NCBI RefSeq assembly: GCF_004010325.2
Contig: NZ_SADR02000035.1
Location: 1 to 54,015, forward strand
DNA length: 54,015 bases
Reading direction: 5' to 3'
Source: Mesorhizobium sp. M00.F.Ca.ET.216.01.1.1
Lineage (GTDB): Bacteria > Pseudomonadota > Alphaproteobacteria > Rhizobiales > Rhizobiaceae
Shown: positions 1 to 8,597 of the stretch, piece by piece
Numbering within the stretch: the stretch's first letter is position 1
Layout: every line of letters starts with the position of its first letter
The notes under the pieces: model-generated
The model's input: only the letters and a program-made list of their open reading frames with translations
Databases searched by the model: none
What the model was told of the DNA's origin: nothing
Made by a program: the position numbers and the translations under genes

Positions 1-127
1 CATCGCCGCTCAGAAGGACAATACGCGCCCGCCAGACATGCTTCTGCGGGCTTCCAGGGGCCGCGACGATCGCTTGCAAGCGCTGACGGTCGCTGGCCGA
101 AATGGTGAAGGAGATGCCATTGCGCAT
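1..127 (-). CDS. IS630-family transposase, N-terminal fragment cut by the window edge
   Basis: Reading the minus strand from an ATG at 127, after an in-frame stop at 131-133, gives about 42 residues. They begin MRNGISFTISASDRQRL and continue with QAIVAAPGSPQKHVWRAR and IVLLSGDG. This is the typical start of rhizobial IS630/Tc1-mariner-like transposases, the helix-turn-helix DNA-binding region, where the PQKHVWRAR-I-VLL stretch is characteristic. The rest lies outside the window, so whether the element is intact cannot be judged. The outer end of the element should lie between 128 and the TadG-like gene ending at 280, but I could not define its inverted repeat. Confidence 0.7.
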   Translation of the reverse strand, partial: MRNGISFTISASDRQRLQAIVAAPGSPQKHVWRARIVLLSGD

Positions 128-279
128 CCATCAAACTCGCACGCCACACCGCAAAACGGAATCCCAAAATCGGACTCTTTTGATCCGATCAATCCACTAG
201 CAACAGTGGTGGAGGCATGCGGCGGGATTTCCAAATCTTGGCAAGGGCGCGGGACAGCGCCCCCCTCTGGCCTGCCCCC

Positions 280-1341
280 CTACCGCGACAGCGCGATCTC
301 CGAATCCCGCTGGCTGAAGTTGCATTTGCCGGTCACGGTGTAGAAGAAGTCGGCGTTCGCGACAGGTGCCGGCGTTGCCGAGCCGCCGTCTTCCCAGGCC
401 TGCATGCTCGTCTGGCCGCAGGGCACTGCGGTGAAGATGTCGACCGTTTTGCCGTTCGCAACCTCGACACCGTCGAGATAGAGCCGGTTAGATGTAGTCG
501 GATCGTTCGACTTGAGCAGGGTTGGCTGAGGCGGCTTGGCCGTGGCGGCCGAGGGCACATCCATCTGCAGATAGAGCGTGTCCATCAGGCTGACATCGAC
601 CACCGCACCGGCCGCGCTTGCCGGTGTGGTGGTGCAGGTGGTGACGTATTTCTTGCCGCCGCCGGTCTGCGTGATCGCCCCAGCGGCCACATTGTTGAAG
701 TTGTTGACGGTTTCGGTCTTGCATACCTGCTGCTGGACCTGGGTGACCGTCGACCCGTTGATCGTCGAAACCGTCGTCGTTCCGTAGCCTTTCGGATCAC
801 CATAATTGTTGTAGACGTAGCTGATTTCCATCAGCTTTTGCGGCGTCGTCTGGCCGAACGCCGTGCCGTAGAGCGTCATTTTCTCGTCCCACCATCCCGA
901 CGCCTTGTCGATCTTGAACGTGGTCTGCACGAGCGCCGGCCTCTTGCGCACAGCCGACGCGACGCCGATCGGCACCGTATTGATCCTGGCGATCTGCATG
1001 AAGTTGGTCGGCATGGCAAAGCTTGCCGACGCCGTGACGCGGGCGGTGCCGTCGGCGCCGACTTCGAAGCCGTCGAGCTTGGCCGTGCCTTGCCCGCCAT
1101 TAGCCAGGAAGGTTTGCTGCAGCTTGGTTTGGCGGTCGGCAAATGCCGTGTCCGTCGGCAGCGTCGTCACCGACAGGATCGCGGCGTCCAGCGCGTTCTG
1201 CATGTTGCCCCTGGTGTTGACGGCCGACGTGTAGTCGACCGAAAAGCCGACGGCGGCAATCAGCGGGATCATCGCAATGACGAATATCGGCACGAACGAG
1301 CCGCTCTCGCAGTGGAGAAAATTTCTTGCAGATCTGAACAT
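280..1341 (-). CDS. TadE/TadG-family pilus-assembly-like protein
   Basis: This 353-residue protein is probably envelope-anchored. A short basic N-terminus leads into GSFVPIFVIAMIPLIAAVGF and then SVDYTSAVNTRGNMQNALDA, the Flp-pilus TadG N-terminal segment (Tad domain): one membrane helix at about residues 14-35 and a pseudopilin-like helix. The rest is Thr/Ser/Val-rich and presumably periplasmic. I chose the ATG at 1341 because homology starts there; an upstream in-frame ATG at 1437 adds 32 residues that do not look like protein. No tadA, tadB, tadC, cpaB or flp genes are nearby, so this is an orphan member and its role in pilus assembly is inferred from family only. No von Willebrand domain was recognised in the C-terminal part. 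Confidence 0.75.
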   Translation of the reverse strand: MFRSARNFLHCESGSFVPIFVIAMIPLIAAVGFSVDYTSAVNTRGNMQNALDAAILSVTTLPTDTAFADRQTKLQQTFLANGGQGTAKLDGFEVGADGTARVTASASFAMPTNFMQIARINTVPIGVASAVRKRPALVQTTFKIDKASGWWDEKMTLYGTAFGQTTPQKLMEISYVYNNYGDPKGYGTTTVSTINGSTVTQVQQQVCKTETVNNFNNVAAGAITQTGGGKKYVTTCTTTPASAAGAVVDVSLMDTLYLQMDVPSAATAKPPQPTLLKSNDPTTSNRLYLDGVEVANGKTVDIFTAVPCGQTSMQAWEDGGSATPAPVANADFFYTVTGKCNFSQRDSEIALSR

Positions 1342-1441
1342 TTTGGAGCCCCCGAAACCGCGGCAGCATGCTGGGCTGCCGCGCAGGGGCCGGACTATGC
1401 CGTAAAGCGATGGATTAATGTTTAAGGACCTTTGCAAGTTC

Positions 1442-1465
1442 GCTGCCGGCGGCAGTGCCGGCAGC
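1442..1465. repeat. 9-bp-stem hairpin downstream side of the lepA leader
   Basis: GCTGCCGGC at 1442-1450 pairs perfectly with GCCGGCAGC at 1457-1465, leaving a 6-nt loop. It lies between the divergent TadG-like gene and lepA and has no U-run. It could be a leader structure or part of the mosaic repeat that follows. Confidence 0.5.
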
Positions 1466-1475
1466 GGCCAGCTCT

Positions 1476-1608
1476 CTTTCCCTTCTCCCCTTGTTGTGTG
1501 AGAAGGTGGATCGGCGCGCAGCGCCGAGGCGATGGGGGGTGTCGGAAGAAACTCTACGCCTCATTCTGTCCAGCACCCCTCATCCGACCACAAGGGGAGA
1601 AGGAAAGG
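1476..1608. repeat. RIME-like palindromic intergenic element
   Basis: The arms begin CTTTCCCTTCTCCCCTTGT (1476-1494) and end with the near-exact reverse complement (1590-1608, one G shorter). The interior of about 95 nt does not read as a gene. The TCTCCCC-CTTGT/ACAAG-GGGAGA core recurs at 4643, 8598 and 11163. This is the style of rhizobial intergenic mosaic elements. It fills most of the gap in front of lepA. Confidence 0.65.
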
Positions 1609-1665
1609 TCGCGCCTCCCCACCACGCTTGCCCCTGCACCGTGCCCCTGCTAAAGCCGCCCCATC

Positions 1666-3471
1666 ATGGCCACCCCGCTCGACCACATCCGCAATTTCTC
1701 CATCGTCGCCCATATCGACCATGGCAAATCCACCCTTGCCGACCGGCTGATCCAGCTGACCGGCGGGCTGGAGGCGCGCGACATGAAGGAGCAGGTGCTG
1801 GACTCGATGGACATCGAGCGCGAGCGCGGCATCACCATCAAGGCGCAGACAGTGCGGCTGAAGTATCGCGCCAACAATGGCGAGGACTATATCCTCAACC
1901 TGATCGACACCCCCGGCCACGTCGACTTCGCCTACGAAGTGTCGCGATCGCTCGCCGCCTGCGAGGGCTCGCTGCTGGTCGTCGATGCCTCGCAGGGCGT
2001 CGAGGCGCAGACGCTCGCCAATGTCTACCAGGCCATCGACAACAACCACGAGATCGTCGTGGTGCTGAACAAGGTCGACCTGCCGGCCGCCGAGCCCGAG
2101 CGCATCCGCGAGCAGGTCGAGGAGGTGATCGGCATCGACGCCTCCAACGCCGTGCTGATCTCGGCCAAGACCGGCCTTGGCATTCCCGACGTGCTGGAGG
2201 CAATCGTCCATCAACTGCCGCCGCCGCGCGAGGGCGATGCCTCGGCGCCGCTGAAGGCGATGCTGGTCGACAGCTGGTACGACGCCTATCTCGGCGTCAT
2301 CGTGCTGGTCCGCATCATCGACGGCGTTTTGAAGAAGGGCCAGACCATCCGCATGATGGGCACCGGCGCAAAATATCTGGTCGAGCGCACCGGCGTCTTC
2401 ACCCCGGCGCGCATCAATGTCGACGAGCTCGGCCCCGGCGAGTTCGGCTTCTTCACCGGCTCGATCAAGGAAGTGGCCGATACCCGCGTCGGCGACACCA
2501 TCACTGAGGATCGCCGCCAGACGGCAAAGGCACTGCCCGGCTTCAAGCCGGCGCAGCCGGTAGTGTTCTGCGGCCTGTTCCCGGTCGACGCCGCCGATTT
2601 CGAGGATCTGCGCGCCGCGGTCGGCAAGTTGCGCCTCAACGACGCCAGCTTTTCCTATGAAATGGAGACCAGCGCAGCGCTGGGCTTCGGCTATCGCTGC
2701 GGCTTCCTTGGCCTGCTGCATCTCGAAATCATCCAGGAGCGGCTGGAACGCGAGTTCAACCTCGACCTCATCGCCACCGCACCTTCAGTCGTCTACCGCC
2801 TGGCTTTGACCGACGGCGCGGTCAAGGAACTGCACAATCCCGCCGACATGCCCGACGTGGTCAAGATCGCCGCGATCGAAGAGCCGTGGATCCGCGCCAC
2901 CATCCTGACGCCCGACGACTATCTCGGCGGCATTCTAAAGCTCTGCCAGGACCGGCGCGGCATCCAATCTGATCTTTCTTACGTAGGAAAGCGCGCCATG
3001 CTGATCTACGACCTGCCGCTCAACGAGGTCGTCTTCGACTTCTACGACCGGCTGAAGTCGATCTCCAAGGGCTACGCCTCCTTCGACTATCACCTCACCG
3101 ACTACCGCGAGGGCGATTTGGTGAAGATGTCGATCCTGGTCAACGAGGAGCCGGTCGACGCGCTGTCGATGCTGGTCCATCGCACGGCGGCGGAAAAGCG
3201 CGGCCGGCAGATGTGCGAGAAGCTGAAGGAGCTAATCCCGCACCATCTGTTCAAGATCCCGATCCAGGCGGCGATCGGCGGCAAGGTCATCGCCCGCGAG
3301 ACGATCTCGGCGCTGCGCAAGGATGTCACCGCCAAGTGCTACGGCGGCGACGTCTCGCGCAAGCGCAAGCTGCTCGACAAGCAGAAAGAGGGCAAGAAGC
3401 GCATGCGCCAGTTCGGCAAGGTGGATATCCCGCAGGAAGCGTTCATCCAGGCGCTGAAGATGGGGGACTGA
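1666..3471 (+). CDS. lepA: Elongation factor 4 (ribosome back-translocating GTPase LepA)
   Basis: This 601-residue GTPase has the family's usual length. It acts on ribosomes and promotes back-translocation and initiation-related remodelling. The G1 motif AHIDHGKST lies near residues 16-24, followed by the switch region RERGITIKAQ, G3 DTPGH and G4 NKVD. The C-terminal part carries the LepA-specific domain (YVGKRAMLIYDLPLNEV, then the basic end RKRKLLDKQKEGKKRMRQ). The ATG at 1666 gives the canonical start MATPLDHIRNFSIVAHIDHG. The gene stands alone between a palindromic repeat and two downstream hairpins. Confidence 0.98.
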   Translation: MATPLDHIRNFSIVAHIDHGKSTLADRLIQLTGGLEARDMKEQVLDSMDIERERGITIKAQTVRLKYRANNGEDYILNLIDTPGHVDFAYEVSRSLAACEGSLLVVDASQGVEAQTLANVYQAIDNNHEIVVVLNKVDLPAAEPERIREQVEEVIGIDASNAVLISAKTGLGIPDVLEAIVHQLPPPREGDASAPLKAMLVDSWYDAYLGVIVLVRIIDGVLKKGQTIRMMGTGAKYLVERTGVFTPARINVDELGPGEFGFFTGSIKEVADTRVGDTITEDRRQTAKALPGFKPAQPVVFCGLFPVDAADFEDLRAAVGKLRLNDASFSYEMETSAALGFGYRCGFLGLLHLEIIQERLEREFNLDLIATAPSVVYRLALTDGAVKELHNPADMPDVVKIAAIEEPWIRATILTPDDYLGGILKLCQDRRGIQSDLSYVGKRAMLIYDLPLNEVVFDFYDRLKSISKGYASFDYHLTDYREGDLVKMSILVNEEPVDALSMLVHRTAAEKRGRQMCEKLKELIPHHLFKIPIQAAIGGKVIARETISALRKDVTAKCYGGDVSRKRKLLDKQKEGKKRMRQFGKVDIPQEAFIQALKMGD

Positions 3472-3479
3472 GAAGCCGG

Positions 3480-3525
3480 TTGGCGCGCGCAGCGCGCCAA
3501 GCCATCGATCCAGTAAATCGATGGC
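3480..3525 (+). terminator. Two tandem hairpins after lepA
   Basis: TTGGCGCGC/GCGCGCCAA (3480-3500, loop GCA) is followed directly by GCCATCGAT/ATCGATGGC (3501-3525, loop CCAGTAA). Both stems are perfect 9-mers and begin 9 nt after the lepA stop. There is no U-tract, so they are more likely 3'-end stabilising or Rho-assisted structures than a classical intrinsic terminator. The rest of the gap to 3752 shows nothing recognisable. Confidence 0.55.
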
Positions 3526-3752
3526 AGGCTTCGAAAGCCGGGGGAAATGGCGTCTGGCATGATTTATCGACTCTACCGGCGAGACCCTGTCACGCTCAGC
3601 GATACCCCCAACTATGCAGTCAACCTCATATTCCGCAGGCCCTTGATACGCTCCGAACTGCGCGCCGGGTGAAGCTTCCCTGACCGAACCGAGTCGTAGC
3701 CGACTTCCACCACCTCTCGACACCTCCTTCCCTTTCCGCTTGACTCCGGCGC

Positions 3753-4262
3753 ATGCCCGCGCCCGTCGAAATCCGCAACAGCCCTACCGGAAAAATCTTT
3801 CCGGCGATCGGGCCGTTCCTGATCGCGGTGATCTTCGGCTTCTTCGCGCTGAAGGGTCTTGGCAGTGGCGCTCCAGGCGGGCGGCTGTTTCTTGTGGCGG
3901 CGCTGGCGCTTGGCTGCCTGGGACTTGGCCTGTTTCTCGCCCGCGGCGCGTTCGACACCAGCGTCCAGGTGGTGCTCGACGCCAGCGGCTTTCGCGACCG
4001 GCGCGGTGGCGACGTGCTGGTGCCGTGGGAGAAGGTGCGCGGCGTGCGCCTCACTTCCGGCCAAGGCTCGGCGATGCTCAATTTCGAGCTGACCAAGCCG
4101 CCGCCCGGTGCCATCCGATACGCGCCGGCCAACACGCTCAACCTGATACTGCCGTTTGGCAAGAACATCGTCCACATGGAGGTCTCCTCGCTCGACACGT
4201 CAGGCCCCGACATGATTGCAGCGATCCGGCGGTTCGCGCCGCATGTGGCGGTCGGCAGCTAA
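3753..4262 (+). CDS. Small membrane protein with PH-like soluble domain, unknown function
   Basis: This 169-residue protein has two adjacent hydrophobic segments (about residues 18-36 and 43-63) followed by a soluble domain. The soluble part contains VQVVLDASGFRDRRG and VLVPWEKVRGVRL, a pattern seen in STM3941-type and bacterial PH-like proteins that sit on the inner membrane with a beta-rich cytoplasmic domain. No catalytic motif is visible. The next gene starts 31 nt downstream on the same strand, so co-transcription with the Cys-rich secreted proteins is possible. Confidence 0.75.
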   Translation: MPAPVEIRNSPTGKIFPAIGPFLIAVIFGFFALKGLGSGAPGGRLFLVAALALGCLGLGLFLARGAFDTSVQVVLDASGFRDRRGGDVLVPWEKVRGVRLTSGQGSAMLNFELTKPPPGAIRYAPANTLNLILPFGKNIVHMEVSSLDTSGPDMIAAIRRFAPHVAVGS

Positions 4263-4293
4263 TCATGCGAGTCATCGATTTTGGATCGACGCC

Positions 4294-4641
4294 ATGATTC
4301 GCCTCGCTTTCGCCGGCCTTCTCCTCGCCACGTCAGCCCACGCTGCCGACATGGCGTTCTTCGTCAAGAACCAGCGGCAGCAGGCGGTGGCGGTCGAGCT
4401 GTTCAGCCATGATCGCGAGACGGTCTGGCCGGGCGGCGACCAGGTTTTCCTGATCGAGCCGGGCTCGCAGAAGTCGGTGCCGATCTCCTGCAATCAAGGC
4501 GAAAACATCTGCTACGGCGCCTGGGTCAACGGCAATGATGCGATCTCCGCCGGCGTCGGGCCGGACAATGACCAGCCCTGCGACACCTGCTGTTTCATCT
4601 GCGTGGAGAAGACCACCGAGACCATCGATCTGGTGGAGTGA
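4294..4641 (+). CDS. Secreted cysteine-rich protein, first of a tandem pair
   Basis: This 115-residue protein has a signal peptide, cleaved probably after SAHA (residue 17). I chose the ATG at 4294 because it opens the signal peptide; an upstream in-frame ATG at 4216 lies inside the previous gene. The mature part reads FVKNQRQQAVAVELFSHDR, then VWPGG, SCNQGENICYGAWVNG, GVGP and C-DTCCFIC. It shares this whole pattern with the gene at 4889. Six cysteines (positions 66, 73, 96, 99, 100 and 103) suggest disulfides or metal binding in the periplasm. I do not recognise a named family, and function is unknown. Confidence 0.8.
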   Translation: MIRLAFAGLLLATSAHAADMAFFVKNQRQQAVAVELFSHDRETVWPGGDQVFLIEPGSQKSVPISCNQGENICYGAWVNGNDAISAGVGPDNDQPCDTCCFICVEKTTETIDLVE

Positions 4642-4642
4642 G

Positions 4643-4677
4643 CGGCCAATCTCCCCCACAAGGGGGGAGATTGGCCG
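4643..4677. repeat. 35-bp palindrome of the RIME-like family
   Basis: CGGCCAATCTCCCCC and its mirror GGGGGGAGATTGGCCG surround a short ACAA centre, directly after the stop codon of the first Cys-rich gene. A weaker related stretch (CCAATCTTCCCGCAAGGGAGAG) continues around 4731-4753. The element separates the two paralogues and could fold in the transcript. Confidence 0.6.
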
Positions 4678-4888
4678 TCATCTCGGCCTTCGCCAATCTC
4701 GAACGTTTCAGGAGCGAGCGGAACGCAGGCTGCCAATCTTCCCGCAAGGGAGAGCACAGAGGGCCTCGCCCCGCGCGCTTCGAAATCAGGCCGGGAGATT
4801 TTCCCAAACCCTCTTCCGCGCTTCCACCTGTCATGCAAATGTCTATCCTCGCGGCCCGGGCGGGCTGATTCTTATCCAGGGGGTTTTC

Positions 4889-5260
4889 ATGTCTTTCGCT
4901 TCCACGCGCCGCTTCGTCGTTGCGCTTTCTCTTGCCGCGCTGTTCGCGCCGGCGGCGCACGCCGCCGATATCACCTTCGCCGTCAAGAATAGTCATCCCA
5001 ACGCCATGCGCCTCGAGCTCTACAGCCAGGATCGCGACTATGTCTGGCCGGGCGACGGCAAGGATTTTTACCTCGATGACGGCGAGACCAAGCAGATCCC
5101 GCTCTCCTGCGACGAGGGCGAATCGATCTGCTACGGCGCCTGGGTCGATGGCGACGAGGAAACCTATTGGGGCGTCGGCCCCGGCAACACGGAAAAATGC
5201 GACGATTGCTGCTATACCTGCAGCGGCGGCGAGACCGAGGAGATTGAGCTGGTTCCGTAA
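4889..5260 (+). CDS. Secreted cysteine-rich protein, second of a tandem pair
   Basis: This 123-residue paralogue of the gene at 4294 has a signal peptide ending near PAAHA (residue 25). The ATG at 4889 follows a purine-rich CCAGGGGG site. Conserved features are ITFAVKN, LELYSQDRDYVWPGDGKDF, SCDEGESICYGAWVDG, WGVGPGN and C-DDCCYTC. All six cysteines align with those of the first copy. The mature protein is markedly acidic. The pair looks like a local duplication, kept apart by a palindromic repeat. Function is unknown; a periplasmic metal-binding or envelope role is only a guess. Confidence 0.8.
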   Translation: MSFASTRRFVVALSLAALFAPAAHAADITFAVKNSHPNAMRLELYSQDRDYVWPGDGKDFYLDDGETKQIPLSCDEGESICYGAWVDGDEETYWGVGPGNTEKCDDCCYTCSGGETEEIELVP

Positions 5261-5264
5261 CGCC

Positions 5265-5337
5265 GGCGGCCCGGGCCCTCTCCCACAAAGGGAGGAGGAG
5301 GCGCCTGCCCTTCTAACTTGACGCCGTCCGGGCCGCC
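5265..5337. repeat. Inverted repeat after the Cys-rich gene
   Basis: GGCGGCCCGG (5265-5274) pairs with CCGGGCCGCC (5328-5337). The interior carries the CTCCCACAAAGGGAGGAG core related to the other RIME-like elements. It occupies most of the gap before the CDGSH gene. Confidence 0.55.
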
Positions 5338-5373
5338 GCCATAGCGTGACGCCTTCAGCGAAGGAGCACAGCG

Positions 5374-6000
5374 ATGGCAGGCATGGTTGAAAGCGACAAG
5401 ATCGACGTCGGCTTTTCGGGCCGGCTCTGCATCCATTCGCGCAACTGCGTGCTCGGCGATCCGCATGTCTTCGTGCCCAACGCCAAGGGCGAGTGGATCC
5501 ACCCCGAGGCGGCCAGCGTCGAAAAGATCGTCGCGATCGCCGAAAGCTGCCCCTCGGGCGCCATCACCTATGTCAGAAAGGATGGCGGGCCGCAGGAAAA
5601 GCCGCCGGTGGTCAACACCGTGCGCATCAGGGAAAACGGCCCATTGGCGCTGCATGCCGAGATCGTGCTCGACAGCGAGACGTTTTTTCGCGCCACGCTG
5701 TGCCGCTGCGGCGCTTCGCAAAACAAGCCGTTCTGCGACGGCAGCCACAACAAATCAGGCTTCACCGCCACCGGCGAGCCGCCGCTGAAGGACACGCCGG
5801 CGCTGGAGGCGCGGGATGGTCCGCTCAATGTCACGCCGACCAGGAACGGCCCGCTCAAGCTCGAAGGCAATGTCGAGATCGTCACCGGCACCGGCCACAC
5901 GGTCGATCGTACGCAACGCACCTTCCTCTGCCGCTGTGGCCATTCCGCCAACAAGCCGTTCTGCGACGGCACGCATAAGAAGGTCGGGTTCGTCGGCTAA
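5374..6000 (+). CDS. Double-CDGSH iron-sulfur protein with N-terminal ferredoxin-like domain
   Basis: This 208-residue protein combines an N-terminal Fer4_19-type domain (Cys19, Cys25 and Cys59 in CIHSRNC and ESCPSGAI) with two CDGSH zinc-finger-type 2Fe-2S motifs. The motifs are CRCGASQNKPFCDGSH (Cys110, 112, 121, His125) and CRCGHSANKPFCDGTH (Cys186, 188, 197, His201). Each is a 3Cys-1His cluster site as in mitoNEET relatives. An AAGGAG site precedes the ATG at 5374. Bacterial members are linked to redox and iron-sulfur handling in the cytosol; the partner is not evident here. Confidence 0.9.
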   Translation: MAGMVESDKIDVGFSGRLCIHSRNCVLGDPHVFVPNAKGEWIHPEAASVEKIVAIAESCPSGAITYVRKDGGPQEKPPVVNTVRIRENGPLALHAEIVLDSETFFRATLCRCGASQNKPFCDGSHNKSGFTATGEPPLKDTPALEARDGPLNVTPTRNGPLKLEGNVEIVTGTGHTVDRTQRTFLCRCGHSANKPFCDGTHKKVGFVG

Positions 6001-6147
6001 GGCGTTGATATTCGGCTGACCTGCAAACGGGCCTTCCTGCACTTCCGGTGTCACATATCGCCAGCGAAGCGGGCCTCGTGGCGTGAATGACGATGCGCCA
6101 GCGTTGGTGTAGCATGAGGGGTTCTCGCGCCCAGGAGGAAATCCATC

Positions 6148-6450
6148 ATGCGCACCATGCTTGCCCTTGCTTTGCTCGTCTTCGCAATACCCGCGTTCGC
6201 CGCCAACCATGCGGTCCAGATCAAGGGCATGAAATTCAGCCCGGCGAAAATCCGTGTCGCCGTCGGCGACACCGTCACCTTCACCAATGCCGATCCCATG
6301 GCGCACACCGCCACCGCGCTGGATGGTTCCTTCGACACCGGCCAACTCGCCAAGGGCAAGAGCGCCAAGGTCAAGATATCAGCTGCTGGCGCTCACGCCT
6401 TCAAATGCGCAATCCACGCGTCGATGAAGGGCACTGTCACGGCGAAATAG
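6148..6450 (+). CDS. Small periplasmic cupredoxin (amicyanin/pseudoazurin-like)
   Basis: This 100-residue protein has a signal peptide ending near PAFAA (residue 19) and a plastocyanin-fold domain. The type 1 copper ligands are visible as His53 (PMAHTAT), Cys87, His90 and Met93 (FKCAIHASMKG), the His-Cys-His-Met set. A strong AGGAGG site lies 11 nt before the ATG. It likely carries single electrons in the periplasm. No nitrite reductase or amine dehydrogenase gene lies beside it to name a partner. Confidence 0.9.
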   Translation: MRTMLALALLVFAIPAFAANHAVQIKGMKFSPAKIRVAVGDTVTFTNADPMAHTATALDGSFDTGQLAKGKSAKVKISAAGAHAFKCAIHASMKGTVTAK

Positions 6451-6535
6451 CGCGGCTGGCCGGTTTTCCTTTCGGCGGCTGATCGGCTAAGGGCGGGGAA
6501 GCAAAAAATCCTCGCCTCCGGACCGCCGCCAGAAA

Positions 6536-8578
6536 ATGACCGCCAAGACCAAATCACTACCGCTGTTCCTCGGCATAGACACCGGCGGCACCTACACCGA
6601 CGCCGTGCTGTGGTCCGAGGCCGGCGGCCCGCAAGAGGGACCCAACAAGGGCAGGGTGCTGGCCAAGGCCAAGGCGCTGACCACGCGCCACGATCTCGCG
6701 GTCGGCATATCGGGCGCGGTCGATGCGGTGCTGCAAAAGGCCGGCACCGACCCGGCTGACATAAAGCTGGTATCGATGTCGACGACGCTCGCCACCAACG
6801 CGCTGGTCGAGGGCCAGGGCGGCCGCGTGGCGCTGGTGATGATCGGCTTTTCCGCGGCCGACCTCGCCCGCGACGGGCTGAAGGTAGCGCTCGGCACCGA
6901 TCCGGTGGTGTTCTGCCCCGGCGGCCATGATGTGCACGGCAATGCGGCAAAGCTCGATCTGTCCGGGCTGGAGGCCGCACTGCCGGAACTCGGCGCCTCG
7001 GTGTCCGGCTTTGCGGTCTGCGCCTATTTCGCCACCCGCAATCCAGCGCACGAACTCGCCGCCCGCGACCTGATCCGCGAGAGGACCGGCCTGCCGGTCA
7101 CCGCCAGCCACGAGCTTTCGGCCAGGCTCGGCGGCCCGCGCCGGGCGCTGACCACGCTGCTCAACGCCAGGCTGATATCGATGATCGACCGGCTGGTGGT
7201 GGCGACCGAAGGTTTTCTGCAGGCGCGCAAGATTGTGGCACCCCTAATGGTGGTGCGCGGCGACGGCGCCCTTGTTTCGGCCGCCTTCGCCCGCCAGCGG
7301 CCGATCGAGACCATCCTGTCCGGCCCGGCCGCCAGCCTTGTCGGCGCCCGCCACATGACCGGCCTCGACGATGCGGTCGTCTCCGACATTGGCGGCACTA
7401 CCACCGACGTCGCCGTGCTTGACAATGGCCGGCCGCGGCTCGACCCGGAAGGCGCCACCGTCGGCGGCTTCCGCACCATGGTCGAGGCCGTCGCCATGCG
7501 CACCTTCGGCCTCGGCGGCGATTCCGAAGTGGCGCTGGAGGACGGCGCTCTCAATCCGAAAATCCTGCTCGGACCGCGCCGCCTGGTGCCGCTGGCGCTG
7601 GCCGGCATGGTGCATGGCGAAGCCGTCACGTCAGAACTCGAACGCCAGCTGCGCGCGCCCAATCCCGGCCGCATGGATGGCCGCCTGGCGGTCCGCACCG
7701 GCGTGCCGGAGCGGCTCGCCGCCGGCCTGACCGGCGCCGAAGCGCGGCTTTATGAGACGATCGGGGCGACGCCGCTCGCCCTCGACAGGCTTTTGACCTC
7801 GAATGCCCAGAACGCCACCTTGAACCGACTGGTGTCGCGCGGGCTGGTGCATGTCGCTGGTTTCACGCCGTCGGACGCCGCCCATGTGCTGGGCAAGCAA
7901 GCGAACTGGGACGCCGCCGCGGCCCGTCTCGGCGCCGAGCTGTTCGCCCGCAAGCGCGACGGTCGCGGCCAGGCGATCGCCGCGACACCAGAGGCGATCT
8001 CGGAACGCGTGCTTGTGACGCTGACGCGCTGGTCCGCCGAATATATCCTCGAGACCGCCTTTGCCGAGGATGGGCTCGATGGCGCGGCGACCGTTGCCCA
8101 TGCGCTGGTCCAGCGCGCCGTCGATGCGCATCCCGGTATTGCACGGCTGAGTGTGGCGCTCGACCGTCCGGTGATCGGCCTCGGCGCTTCGGCGCCACTG
8201 CACTATGCCGGCCTGCCGCCGCTCGTTGGCAATGGCTGCGTGGTGCCGGAGGATACCGATGTCGCCAACGCGCTCGGCGCCGTCGTCGGCCAGGTCAGGG
8301 TTTCGGCCGAGGCGCGGGTCAGCCAGCCCAAGGAAGGGTTGTTTCGTGTCTCGTCAGGCGAAAGCGTGCGCGATTTTCTCGACGAGGCGGCGGCGATCGC
8401 GGCGGCGAAAGAGGATGTGCGGGCGATTGCCGCCGGCAGGGCGAAAGACGCCGGCACCGACAACGCCGAGATCGAGATCGCCAGCGAATTCCGCGTCTCG
8501 ACCGTCGAGGGCCAGCGCATGTTCATCGAGGCGCATGTGGTGGCGGTGGCGTCCGGCAGGCCGCGGATTGCGGTATGA
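6536..8578 (+). CDS. Hydantoinase/oxoprolinase (HyuA-like) family protein
   Basis: This 680-residue protein has the HyuA architecture: an N-terminal domain starting FLGIDTGGTYTDAVL (ASKHA-type phosphate loop), and a hydantoinase A core with ILSGPAASLVGA, VSDIGGTTTDVAVL and TFGLGGDSE. Family members hydrolyse cyclic amides (hydantoins, 5-oxoproline) with ATP, often with a HyuB partner. No hyuB-like gene is adjacent, so the substrate cannot be stated. The length matches stand-alone alphaproteobacterial members. The ATG at 6536 is the first in frame and gives the proper start. Confidence 0.9.
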   Translation: MTAKTKSLPLFLGIDTGGTYTDAVLWSEAGGPQEGPNKGRVLAKAKALTTRHDLAVGISGAVDAVLQKAGTDPADIKLVSMSTTLATNALVEGQGGRVALVMIGFSAADLARDGLKVALGTDPVVFCPGGHDVHGNAAKLDLSGLEAALPELGASVSGFAVCAYFATRNPAHELAARDLIRERTGLPVTASHELSARLGGPRRALTTLLNARLISMIDRLVVATEGFLQARKIVAPLMVVRGDGALVSAAFARQRPIETILSGPAASLVGARHMTGLDDAVVSDIGGTTTDVAVLDNGRPRLDPEGATVGGFRTMVEAVAMRTFGLGGDSEVALEDGALNPKILLGPRRLVPLALAGMVHGEAVTSELERQLRAPNPGRMDGRLAVRTGVPERLAAGLTGAEARLYETIGATPLALDRLLTSNAQNATLNRLVSRGLVHVAGFTPSDAAHVLGKQANWDAAAARLGAELFARKRDGRGQAIAATPEAISERVLVTLTRWSAEYILETAFAEDGLDGAATVAHALVQRAVDAHPGIARLSVALDRPVIGLGASAPLHYAGLPPLVGNGCVVPEDTDVANALGAVVGQVRVSAEARVSQPKEGLFRVSSGESVRDFLDEAAAIAAAKEDVRAIAAGRAKDAGTDNAEIEIASEFRVSTVEGQRMFIEAHVVAVASGRPRIAV

Positions 8579-8597
8579 GCACGGCGACTATGAGAGC

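Noticed and set aside
10..234. 74-residue minus-strand frame at the window start
   Set aside because: It is a frame-shifted reading of the IS630 transposase start; the correct frame begins at 127.
217..1425. Long plus-strand open frame of about 400 codons over the TadG-like gene
   Set aside because: It is antisense to a gene with a clear membrane segment and family motif; the translation is Arg-rich and shows no domain.
1561..2721. Minus-strand frame opposite lepA
   Set aside because: Antisense shadow of an obvious lepA; high GC makes such frames common.
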